In this document: positions 24,181 to 35,756 of the stretch, piece after piece
Layout of the letters: each line of letters opens with the position of its first letter
How positions within the stretch are numbered: position 1 is the first letter of the stretch
Assembly (NCBI RefSeq): GCF_028453695.1
Contig: NC_135777.1
Coordinates: 9,599,714 to 9,663,713, forward strand
Reading direction: 5' to 3'
Source of the DNA: Augochlora pura
Lineage: Eukaryota; Arthropoda; Insecta; Hymenoptera; Halictidae
DNA length: 64,000 bases
Position numbers and translations under genes: made by a program
Notes under the pieces: model-generated
What the model saw: only the letters and a program-made list of their open reading frames with translations
Databases searched by the model: none
Told to the model about the DNA's origin: nothing

Positions 24181-24515
24181 ATAATATAATAATGTAAAGT
24201 AATAGGAATATATCATAATATGAACAGTAATGTGAGTAGCAATATTAATAATAATATGAATGTTAATGTGTATAGTAGTATGAATGATAATATGAAGATT
24301 AATATGAATAGTGATGTGAATAATGATATAAATAGTAATGTGAATAGTAAAATGTATAGTAACATGAACAACACTATAAATAGTAATATAAATAGTAATA
24401 TAACCAGTGAAATGAGTAGCATTATGAAAAATAATTAATACAATAACACCAGTAGTAATATTAATATTACTATGAATAGTAAAATGAATGGTAATACATA
24501 CAGTAATTATATATA
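24181..24515 (+). repeat. Imperfect (AATAGTAATATG)n array, second locus
   Basis: It has the same unit type as 16585-16960 and the same upstream flank. Confidence 0.85.
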
Positions 24516-26880
24516 AAGAATATATAATAATATTTCTTCGTACAAAATTAGAAATCGCATAACTCCACCATATAAACTTAATCAAATGAAACTTATTTCC
24601 ACCCAGTCTATTCGTTTCACCTAGTTTCTTCGCTTGCATCATCGTACAATTTCACCCAACAATATCGCGACACGAAACTATCACTCTTTCTTCATTCTCA
24701 CATCGTCCTCTCGCAGGAAGAAGCCGGAATACATTTCCGAATGTTTCACACCTAGCCGATACGCGCGCGAACTCGTAGAAACAAGGATCAAAGAAAAACG
24801 CGGATCCCCGGCTCGGAACGAAGTTTTGTTGCCGTTACGATAATTATTCTCCTTGCGAGAGAAACAAGCGACTGTTCCCGTTCGAGTACGATCGAACAAT
24901 TTCCTGATTCAATTCGAGCCGGCCAAACACTATTAAACAATTAAACGCCAGAGCCATCGGGGTCGCTTTCATCGAGTTTCATACACAGAGATCTATATAG
25001 CCGGAAGCTAATAACGGTTGCTCGAACAGCCTCTGTCGACCGAGTTTGTTCAATAAAAATTGTTGCCGGATAGGCGAACGGGGCGCGCCCGCGCTCCTGC
25101 GTGCCCGTTCATTTCGTTTCGGTACACAGCCGCGATCCTGGATGGCCAAAAGTGCCGGCGCGAACGTCGGGACTTGTCTGAACGCCTGTCTGCTTTTGCT
25201 CCACGGCCGAGTGGTATACCCACCATTTTTAAGATATTTATGGGCGCACTTGGCCGGAGAATGTTCTTTAGAAACACGAGCACGCCGGGAAAGTAACAGC
25301 TCCCTTTTGGGGGGGAGGGGAAAGAAAACAGACCGGTTGTAACCGTCGCGTCGCGATGACAATTGGCGAATCGCAGACTCGCGAGCTCCGGGAAACCGGA
25401 CGCTGATTTAGGAGCCAATAGGTGTCCTAGAGGAAACTGCGAGAAATTGCGTGCTCGCCGTGAAAGAATCGCCTACTAGTGCCAATTACTATGAGGTGGC
25501 CAATTTTTGTGCATTTTATTCACTTACAAGCATTATTAATTTGATATTTATCACATAAATCATATTAAATTTAATAGACGTATTAAATAGAGTCAATAAC
25601 ATGTGATAGCCAATTGCTGTGCATTTTATTCACTTACAAGCAACTTTATATTTATCGCATAAGACATTCAATTTTTGCTACTCTCATTTGGTTGATTTTT
25701 CAGTAAAATTTTTACTAAATTTATCGAATAGGTAAATATAACGTCAATTATTCTTCTTTTCATTCTTTTCATTTGTCTTAGTAGATAAATATAAAGTTAA
25801 TTATAACTGAAAGTAAATAAAAGGTACAATAATTAATAGACATATTAAATAGATATTCATTCCTAATTATTATTATTATAGTAATAATGTACAAAAAAAA
25901 TAGTATAATAGTGCTCTTATACTTCTAGTATGCTAACATTTTCTTCTGATTTTATCTAATTAGTTTTATCGTAAATGCTTAAAATTCGCAATCGCATAAA
26001 AATGCATATTGTAAGAGCAAAAATGTGAAATTTGAGTTAAAACATTGAACTGCACCTTGGAAAGTAGGATTTTTATATAGTGTAATAAGGACATCAAATA
26101 GCTGATATTTATTTAAATTAATACAGGAGCTTTTTGATAATATTGTATCGCGTTCAATATTTTAACGTTGTAAATTGGTGTCTCGTGTTGCAAATATTAT
26201 TTTTTATTCAATCGTACAATATATGTAGTACATTCATTTTATATTATTATTATAGTACATAATATATAATAAATTATGTTATAGAATATTATTATTACTA
26301 TCATAATATATAGTACATTATTTATATTTATTTATTTTTGCGCAACTAATCGCTATAACTTCGTGCCGCACTTTATAATCGTCATCCTTTTATCCGCTCT
26401 CCGTTATAAAAGACAATTGCTTCATAAAACGATGATCAAAGTGAAATGGAACGGGCTAAAATTTCATCGAATATCATGTCACTGCGTATAGGCTATTATG
26501 CCAAAACACGAACAGTTAGGTCGAATCATCCTCGATAGCGCAGACGACGCCGTTTAGGTCGACGACTGGTTTGCCTGCCATTTCGTTGATGGCTATCGAC
26601 TGTTAAATTTTCACGATTGAACTCCGAGTATCATCCGAAAGTTACATGTCCGATAACGATTTTAGGTTCATGAGCTTCATTAACGTTCACGAGTTCTTTT
26701 ACAGGTCGGACACTTCTCGAAAGTTTACAACACCCTCCAGATATTGACTCGTGAGAACTCCATTTCATAAACGTAACAGATACTTATCGGAAACTCAACG
26801 CGCCAAACACTCAACCACTTTGCCCCGGTACCCAACACATTTCTCTGTAATGGTAACGTAGCATAAATATCCATAACCTA
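24516..26880. other. GC-rich island then AT-rich DNA
   Basis: 24660-25450 is GC- and CpG-rich with overlapping frames on both strands. 25500-26340 is AT-rich. No gene is recognised. Confidence 0.35.
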
Positions 26881-27145
26881 ATATTTTCGAGATGCTGATA
26901 GAGTTTAGTCATCGTGTATTACATAAACGAATAAAATAATAGTACTGTCTAAACAAATAACGTATTAGTATTACGTAAGTAAATAAAATACTAGCATTAT
27001 GTAATTAAATAAAGTTCTGGTAATATGTAAATAAATAAAGTATTGGTATTGTATAAATAAATCAATATTAGTATTGTGTAAACAAAATAAGGTATTAGCA
27101 TTATGTAAATAAATGAAGCACTAGTACCGTGTAAATAAGTAAAGT
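26881..27145. repeat. Degenerate tandem repeat of an AAATAAAGTATTAGTATT type unit
   Basis: TAGTATT(G/A)TGTAAATAAA recurs every 35-40 bp. Confidence 0.7.
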
Positions 27146-27875
27146 ATAAACATGATATATAATAAATATAATATACATGATATAATAGATAACATAATAG
27201 CACACATTGAAAACATAAAATTAGTAAATTAAATCTTAAAATCAGCAAATTGAACAATTACTTGGATGATAAAGGAGCATAATTTACAATACTGAACATC
27301 GTAAATTGCACTGTTTCTTTCTTTTCCTATTTCCTGTAAAATATTTATTTCACTACACGATGGGCTACGAGGTTGTTTTTCAAAAAAAAAGAAACAGATA
27401 CACGAACTCTCGGATATAAACATGTTGCGTTGCTGTCCGATTCACGACATTCATTTCACCGATAATGTTTACATCGCCACGGTTTCACCGACAGTGATTT
27501 CGTCGACGTGTACACGTGTACATACATAATTCATAGGATCATCGCTGTCGGTGAAATGAGTGTCGAGGAAAACGTGTTCGCCGGATTCGGCCGCGTCGGG
27601 TAAATAAACAATGTCGACAGCGAACAGAATTTGTTAAATAAAGTACGGATATCGATGTCAGAAGATTCTCGGAAACTATTTAAATACGTCAATCTCTTCC
27701 GACAGGCAACTTGACGGCACTGGCATGTCGTCGATATCGTATTGACAACGTCTAGCGACGGCCCGAGTTATGATCGAAATGAATAGGTGAGACATAAAAC
27801 TGTCGCTACAGTCGAAGAATTTAAGGATATCGTTGCATTGATTTCAATTTATTACAGTTATTAATAGAAGGCGTC
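27146..27875. other. Non-coding DNA with a long-arm hairpin
   Basis: TTTCACCGACAGTGAT (27483) and ATCGCTGTCGGTGAAA (27541) can pair with one mismatch around a 42-base loop. Nothing else is recognised. Confidence 0.45.
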
Positions 27876-28307
27876 TTTAAACACATAATATAATATAATT
27901 ATGATAAGACTATAATAAAATTATAGCATGATTATAAGAAGAATTGTAATAACATTAATTTCAATTGTAAATAAATTTTTTAATTGCAATAAAATTACAG
28001 TACATTAATAATACAATTATAGTATGGTATAATTATGATACAACTGTAATACACTTGAAATAAAATTATGATACAATTGTAATACATTTAAGATACATTT
28101 AAAATATAATCATAATGTAATTGTAATATAATCTTATAATTACAATACAATCTTAATATAATTTTACAATTATAATATGATGTAATTGTAATACAACTTT
28201 AATACACATAAAATACAATTATAATATGATATAATTATAATACATCTTTAATACACATAAAATACATTTATAATGCGATTGTAATATAATCTTACAATTA
28301 TAATACA
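27876..28307. repeat. AT-rich degenerate tandem repeat (ATAATTATAATACA type)
   Basis: It has repeated TATAATACAATTGTAATACA-like units. It is the target of the solo LTR, and similar sequence resumes at 29082. Confidence 0.7.
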
Positions 28308-28312
28308 ATTGT

Positions 28313-29076
28313 TGTTAGGGCGAGAGATTTAGAAATGACTTTATGGTATGGCTGGCCATCTGTGAGTTTTTCAGCAATTCGTTTTAAATGCGTTTAGGGT
28401 TATTGCAGTCTCTTTAGCGGACCGGTCCGCAGCCAACATGTGGCACATAAAATCAAATAGATTTCAGGATGATGAAGGTAATGCCATCTTTTAGTCTCAC
28501 AGATCCAGGAGCCCCGCCATAAGAAGCCCCGCCATAAAGTCCCAAGCCTAAGGAAAAGGGACTCGGCCGCCAGGTATCGGCATCAGCGATCCTGGCTAGC
28601 TGAATTTCCAAACATTGCCAAAAACATCCGTCCACCCCCGAGTGCACGCGGCCCGCCTAATCATCCCCACCACAGACAACGTGTTTCGGGCACATTGGAA
28701 GGGATGGCTAAGTTTTCCCTCCACTCTGGAAAGGGGGGGGGGCGCGTAAGGCCCAAAGAGGGGTTGCTAGAGAAAATGGCAGAAATTAGAATAGATTCAA
28801 ACACAGAACAGTACAGAACTTCAGGAAACTATATTAGAACTTCAAACAGAATAGAGCAAACGGTCAAACAGTATAGATACATCCAGCAGACAGAGCAGAT
28901 CAAAACAGTATAGTACAGAGAACAGAGATAGACAGAACACGTAACGGTTAGGTTACGTGTTACAATTAAGATCAGTCATTTAGTCTCACACACAGTGGGT
29001 GGTCTTTCGAGTGTAGTAGTCGGCACCAAGTGCAATATTCAGAGGCTTCGGTTATACATCTGACGACTCCTCAACA
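28313..29076. mobile_element. Solo LTR of a retrotransposon
   Basis: It begins TGTTAGGGCG and ends CTCCTCAACA, with TGTT/AACA inverted termini. It is flanked by the 5-bp duplication ATTGT (28308-28312 and 29077-29081). The AT-rich array resumes on the far side. The 764-bp length, composition and lack of coding sequence fit a solo LTR. A 5-bp duplication fits BEL/Pao, copia or some gypsy elements, so the superfamily is open. Confidence 0.85.
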
Positions 29077-29081
29077 ATTGT

Positions 29082-31348
29082 AATATATTCTTATAAATAT
29101 AATGAAATTATAGTATAACATTTTACAACAAACGTGGAAAAAATTTTTACCTAGCATGCAAATCCGCGATAATAAAAACGAAAATACTACAAAAAGGATC
29201 TTGAAATTGCATTGGTAACGATATTACTAAAATAGTATTGGTAACCGGAGGGTGGTAGGCTTCGGTAAATATTTACCCCTTATCAGATCGGTTCCGGCAG
29301 GGTTAAAGTTCTAGATCCCGCGGATAAAAGAGAATGGAGGAGCAAAACGTATTCTGCGTGGACGAAGGGAGTCTTGGCCGGACGTTTTCATCCCTAATAT
29401 CCCAGAGACCGCGCACATACGCGGCCGGGAGACGCGCCATGTGCAGCAAGCGGTTTTTAATTAAAATATGGAGATCGGGCCCGCGGCCGAGAGCCGGCCA
29501 TTGTGGCCGCGAGTCGAGCTGCAATAATAACAGATAATATATCGTCCATGGGAAGCCGCTGTAACTGGCTCTTTCAAACAATGAATTCAAATCCGCGGGG
29601 CTCGGCCGGCGAACAATGACATCTCGAACCTTTCCATAGCACTTCCGTAACTGACGCCCGCCGAAACCGTATCCGACCTCGTTCCAGATTACTTCTACTG
29701 TTTCCATACTAGCGCGAACCATGGTCACAATAATAATGTCTGATTCGTGTTACCCGCAGCGGGACAACTGTCGATGACCCGATATACGTTTCGGCTCTGC
29801 GAGACGTGATACGGCGAAGATGATTGGGACGCCCTCAGACAATCAGTATTGTCTATTGTTGACCCTTCGCGATCGAAGCCATTTTAATCCGTTCTGAATC
29901 CAAAATGGTATTTTGTACGATATTCGTGACATCTGTTGAATGGTTGCGTATGTGCAGCGACTCCCAGAAGTTATTCGGATACTGGTATAACATTGACTTC
30001 TTTGTCGTATATTTAAATAAATATACCTTGAGACTAAGGAAGTGAAATTTTAAAAATTATTATTTATTTATGTCGATGTCGTTTTATATCTCTATTATTT
30101 GTTTTCTTGTAACTTGTACGATCGACTTCACTTTATGGGAATGAACAGTCACGTATAAAATACTTGTATCATTTGTTACTTTAATTTGATAATGTGTCGG
30201 GAGAAAGTTTTGAAATGACATCAATATTAGTGTGTAAATGGGCCAAAAATGTATTTTAATTTTACTAATCTATTTAGATGCATTAACGAATTAAAATAAC
30301 AAATTATAATCATGATTCCCTTATAGACAACTTATCCCCATAAAGCGGATTCATATTGTTGGACATAAAAATAGAGATATGAAGCGACATCGATCGTGAA
30401 TAAATAATAATTCCAAAAATTTCAGACTTCTTGAAATGTGTTATTAAACAATAAAAATATAAAATTAATAATATCAATCTCTGAAATATCTATTTTTAAC
30501 TTCCAAACTTAATTGTATAAATTTTCCGAAAATTTATCTACTTTTTCATATTTTTTCGATTATATAGGTAACGTTTTATGCTAAATTGAAAGTTTATTGT
30601 ATTTTAACATTTATTTATTTAGAAGTCGTGGTTACACCACTGGCTGAATACTTTTGGAAGTCATAAGTTTGGACAATGCCTATTGACGAACGAGGAGAAG
30701 CGTGTTAATTCTTTTATTTGCTGAATCTTCAGTATTGTTTCCCGTATTGTATATTAGAATGTAAGAGTTTATTTTGCCATGTATTTTCCAAACGATATAC
30801 AGTTTTCTTTTCTAACAGTTATTTCTGACCTATTTCCATTTTATACGAATTTAATCCTTGTTACGCTTAGTTGCGCTTTTAATCTTTGTTTTAAATGCAA
30901 ACAAATTTCACGATACGCATTTTATTCATCTTACAATAATTTTTAATTAGGTTGTAAATTAAGTAAATTAAATTGTATTTATATTGATTTTTATACGTTT
31001 TAGTAGGCACCATTATGTTAATCCGTTACAGTCGTATGTCCCGAGAATAATTGCAGCTAACATTTAATCTTCGTCTAACTATAATTAATAAGCAATTTGA
31101 TTTTATGAAAAGTATTTGACAAGATCTTAGTTCCTGAGGAAATAGATACTCCTTTCAAGAGAAAAGAAAAGTACATATGTATAAGGTTCTGAGTTAATTT
31201 CAAGTTATTTCATGCAAAGAGAAATTTTGTACTAAACATTCGCATGTCAATTACAGGAGAAAAAGGCGATTTGTTTCATAGATAAATATAAAATATAATA
31301 GATAGGCAAATATAATATAATAATAGTTATTACTATATATTAATAATA
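29082..31348. other. Non-coding DNA
   Basis: 29340-29760 is GC-rich, with frames on both strands and no recognised protein. A relic of the CCCTTTGCACTCGAG family end lies near 29860-29930. The rest is AT-rich. Confidence 0.35.
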
Positions 31349-31350
31349 TA

Positions 31351-31560
31351 TTAGGTCTACTGGAAAATTCTGTCCGATAATGTCATATCGAGTTTTAATT
31401 TTAGACAAGTATTTTTCAAAAATGTTATTTACAAATTGCCATCACGCTGGCTATAGTAACGAAATAAAATTGTATTTAATTGTACATTAAATATTCTTAT
31501 ATGTACGAAAAATTGATTATATTCTTTCACTTCGCAGACAGAACTTTTCGGTAAACCTAA
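31351..31560. mobile_element. Mariner-type MITE (210 bp)
   Basis: Left TTAGGTCTACTGGAAAATTC and right GAACTTTTCGGTAAACCTAA form inverted repeats of about 25 bp, with TA at 31349-31350 and 31561-31562. There is no coding capacity. The termini are unlike those of the two longer mariners here. Confidence 0.8.
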
Positions 31561-31562
31561 TA

Positions 31563-32853
31563 AATTATTATATGTGTTATATATTTAATTATTATACTAT
31601 ATTATTATATACATTATAACAAAAACCATTGTCGTGTATATTGCGACATCAGACCCGCTAAGAGTCGATTATATCGAAAGATGTTACTAAACGCAGTGTT
31701 GTCAATTTTTTCAACGAGGGTGCAACAATACCTGAAAAACTAAAAACCATTATCATTCATCGATCGAACGAAGTTTGCCGAACTCCTATCCAAGGGTTTC
31801 GGACTCGCTCCCGAAAAAGCGCCGATACGAAAGAAGAGACGCGCCAGAGTCTGCATATTTATCCGTGCGGTGGAAACAAGTTCGGATAATATAAACCCGA
31901 AACGGAGAGAGGCAGGACACAGTTCGGAGGATAAGGGCGGACAAAGGCTAAGACCGGCGGTTTACGCCGGTTGTAAAATGCGGCGGGAATGTCGGCTCCG
32001 TGGAAAAATAGTGGATCGTAAGGCCGGCGCGGTTAGGCGAAAAGGCTGCCGAGGGTGTGGCTTGACGCCGCGTGGGTGGAACACGGCGGCATATGCCTTC
32101 TACGGCAGCAACGTGATTCCCATGCATACTGTCCAGGCGCTGCCGCTGCCGCTGCCGCTACCGCCGCTGCTTCTGGCTGCTAGCGCACTCCGTGCATGTT
32201 CTTGCATACACATGCGTGCCTAGGGAGCCCCGGTGCCACCGGTGGTGCACGTGTACCCGGGGCAAGCTAGTGCCTCCTTCAGGCTTCCGAGATCCGTGGC
32301 ACACGTGGACCCCGCGGCACGCACGCGTGCGTCATTCGGTGTGTAGCTGACGGAAGCGAAATTCACGCTCCGCGTCGCAGAACGTCGTCGTCTGTGTCGC
32401 GGAAAGTGCTTCATACGTACGACAAGAGTTTATCGAGCTGCCGTTTGCGTGGTTGTCTTAAGCGCCACCGAGCCCTGCTCTCTCGCCGGGTTACATTAGT
32501 TTAATTGTTGGCCGCGTACTGCGGACGCGAATCCACCCGGAAACGGCAGGCCATTTGCGAAGAAGATCGTCAGCTGGAATTCTCTTGATACCGGCGAGTT
32601 CCTTTGGCACGATCGCCTCTATGCCGGTCACCTAAAAAATTCCGCGATTTCGGAGGAATTCTTATTTCTTTAGTTAATTGATTTCACTTTTTTATTTTAA
32701 TACCGATGGAGTTATTTGGACTTATTCGTAAGAAACGATTCAATAAGGAATAAATATGGCTGGAATAGGACAACAAATGGTATACTGTCAGCAAATATGC
32801 CGGAACACGAAATAACTGTTTATTTAAATATGTATGGTGAATGATAAGAATAA
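31563..32853. other. GC-rich island, no gene recognised
   Basis: 31790-32640 is GC- and CpG-rich with a CTGCCGCTGCCGCTGC run near 32140. It could include a promoter or a 5' exon, but no splice or protein evidence supports that. Confidence 0.35.
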
Positions 32854-33075
32854 TTAACCCTTTGCACTCGAGTGGTGACTCTAAGGCACCACTAAAATTA
32901 TTCTATTTCATTCTAAAATAATTTTTGCAACAATAAGGTTTAGATTTAAAAAATTGTCAAGTTGCAAAACTGTTGGTAGGAGTCACAAGAATAAATCTTG
33001 TATGCATAAAAATTTATTTTGTTAAATAAAATGGAAATACCACGAACCAGAAAAATTATTTCAAATTTACAGTTA
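32854..33075. mobile_element. TTAA-flanked element (CCCTTTGCACTCGAG family), cut by the assembly gap
   Basis: Left TTAACCCTTTGCACTCGAG. The interior closely follows the copy at 16320-16559 and stops at CAGTTA, about 25 bp short of the expected right end. Confidence 0.85.
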
Positions 33076-33175
33076 NNNNNNNNNNNNNNNNNNNNNNNNN
33101 NNNNNNNNNNNNNNNNNNNNNNNNNNNNNNNNNNNNNNNNNNNNNNNNNNNNNNNNNNNNNNNNNNNNNNNNNNN
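33076..33175. other. Assembly gap (100 N)
   Basis: A run of exactly 100 N, probably an arbitrary placeholder size. Confidence 1.
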
Positions 33176-33361
33176 TACACATATTTCATCATTAATAATT
33201 TATTTTAATAATTAATAATTGAATGGGGTGCGTTCTATTACAAGTTGATCAGCGAAAGTCTCTATAGTAACGCATCGTTCCTAAGAGTTAGGTTAACCAA
33301 GATATATCTACGTTTATCTAGGTATATAAACGTATATCTACGTTTAGTCTTTTAAAATTAT

Positions 33362-33530
33362 GATTATTCTAAGTAAAAAGGGAATCAGAATCAGCTGAAA
33401 AACTATTCGCTACAATATTCCTCAGCAATACCGACAAAACCTCACCGAATGAAATGAAACGGATGATAAATAAAAAAGAAACAATGAAATAGATTGTTCC
33501 GTACTATAAAAACTCATCCCTGAAGAGGTT
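33362..33530 (+). repeat. Dispersed repeat ending GAAGAGGTTAA, copy 1
   Basis: It shares ordered motifs with 52957-53130: CGCTACA, CAGCAATA, ACAAAACCTC, GAATGAAATGA, GATAAATAAAAAAGAAACAAT and CTGAAGAGGTTAA. Confidence 0.75.
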
Positions 33531-35508
33531 AATTCAATTTTTTATTTGCGGACTCATATTTGAATAATAAACTATCTAAACTGACTAAAACAATTCTTTA
33601 TTTCTTCCAAGTCAGCAGAAATATATTCTACAAACATTATCGCCACTTCTTCCGCGACTGTATCTACTTACGAATCGTATTATCACGGAAGTCTGATAAT
33701 TCCTTATCAAGTGCTCTACCTCAGAATATTTTTCCAGCTCGTTCTTTTTTCTCGCCTACCATATTTCTTTGTCTCGTTACAAGTGTGCGAACTCATAACT
33801 GCCAATAAAATGCCGGTGCGTGTCAATATTACTTCGCGCTGCCATTGTTCCCGGCCTTTTTCTGCCATTCCACCATTTTTTTTTTTTGTTTTATCTTTGC
33901 CTTCGGTCTGCCAGCTTCGTTATTAATCATTATTTGCACGGGTCAGTTGTCAGAGTGAGTAACGGCACAATATTCTCCCGTTAACCGTGAAGACAGCGAT
34001 GAATATGAATTATTGGCGTAATTGACAGAACGAAACATATACGGCCGAGGCTGCGAATCTTTTAATACGGAGTTGAACGTTAGGTTTATTGATATTACCT
34101 TCCTAATCCACGAAGAACGTGTTAAACGTTACACGTATTTACGTCGAGTTAAGGAATTCGTATGAAAAATTATTCAGAAGCCATAAACTTCGTACACAAA
34201 TATTTTCTGAAACCGCGCGTATTATTTAATAACTGATACATTTAATCACCCAAAGCGTCTATTTTGCAATCTGTCTATAAATATTGTAACCATTCTCTCT
34301 GAAAATTATCTAATCGCAATATAGCTTGAGATTTCTAATTTCTAGAATAATTATAAATTTATTTACTAAATCACGAGGTTCAATCCCTGACTTCGACACG
34401 GCAGAAAAACTTGTTATATTCGCGCAAGAATTAATTTAGCTCTGACTAAGGTCGATTTAACTAAACATTACAAAACTAATACAGCGTCGTAAAGAAATCT
34501 TTCAATTTGCTCGAGCACTTCCAATTCCACTTGCTGGAACTGTTAATGTTTTTCAATTCGCCAAACAACCGCCGTTGAAGCTGCAAGTTGTCCACGCTAA
34601 TGAAAATTGTACGGTTTCGCCGGAACGCGTGGCTGCGAGTTCTGGTTGTTCTGAAAATTTGATCGCTAATGTACACCGCTCTTACAAAGCGCGGACAGTT
34701 GTGTGACACAGATTGAGACACGTACTGTCTCGGCGCGGCCGGATTTCACGGTTGAAATGCGTACTTGTAATTACGCGTGGAGGTTTGCAACTCTAGACCG
34801 GCGGACGTGTGAATTAGTCTACACAGTCGCGGATTTGTTGGTAGAGTGACGCGCAACGGGAAACAGCGTGCGAAAACGTGTTAATCCGGACATGAAATAG
34901 TTTGACCGGGCCTTTACACGGAACCGTTGGAATGGAAACGTGCCGCCGGGATTGACAATGCGCCCCGCTGTCTTACCGGGTTTACGAAAACAATGACTCT
35001 TCCGTCGGGATTGCGCAACCGTTTCGCGGCTCGTCGCGGAAAACCGAGGAACGGGGAACAGCTTATATTGTTCCTGGAAATATCGATTCAAGCATCTCTT
35101 CGTTTTGTCCGAAACGAATCAATTTTCCAATGGTCTCCCGCGACATTATACAGTGAAGCGTGAAACTGATCGCTGGAGCCGCGGATTTCCTGCAAAACAG
35201 AGAACTTTTGTCCAAGCAATATAGAAAGGCGATTGCAAGAAACAGAAATTAAATGAACGAGCATTTTTTAATTGATTTATATAAGACCGCATCGGCTTAT
35301 AGGAGTCATTAACGGCCGCGTTTGTTGCACATTTATTCATTATATATAAGTTTACAATGTGTGATAACGTACATGATTTGTTTACGATTAGGTTATCTTG
35401 TTACAATTTGATTTCTAGAAACAGCTATTTACAATTTTTTTATTAAATTGGCTTGTTCCAAAAAATTAATTATATTTTCTTCGTATTTTTTTGTCATTCA
35501 GGCAAGTT
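33531..35508. other. Non-coding DNA
   Basis: 34740-35160 is CpG-rich with overlapping frames. The rest is AT-rich. No gene is recognised. Confidence 0.35.
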
Positions 35509-35756
35509 TTAACCCTTTGCACTCGAGTGGCGCCACTGTGGCGCCAATGTAAATTGTTATATCATTTCGAAAATAATTTTGACATTATTGAAAACCCTTC
35601 TATTTAAAAGACTGTTAAAAGCGTAACAATTCTACGAGTCGCAAGACTAAATCTCATATACATGGATTGTACTAAGTTTTATAAAATGGAAATGCAGCTG
35701 GTTCAAATAGTTATTTTAGATTTAGGCTTAAAATGGCTTCGAGTGCAAAGGGTTAA
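35509..35756. mobile_element. TTAA-flanked element (CCCTTTGCACTCGAG family), well preserved
   Basis: Left TTAACCCTTTGCACTCGAG followed by TGGCGCCACTGTGGCGCC; right GGCTTCGAGTGCAAAGGG then TTAA. It is the best example of the subterminal palindromes of this family. Confidence 0.9.

Noticed and set aside
24979..25418. Four overlapping frames of about 80-130 codons
   Set aside because: Frames on both strands overlap in GC-rich DNA, which is typical of stop-codon scarcity and not of a gene.
29303..29728. 141-codon frame on the minus strand in a GC-rich island
   Set aside because: There is no recognisable protein and an overlapping frame runs on the other strand. It was kept only as an unannotated island.
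34375..34400. GGTTCAATCCC resembling a tRNA B box
   Set aside because: No A box, acceptor stem or cloverleaf could be placed around it.
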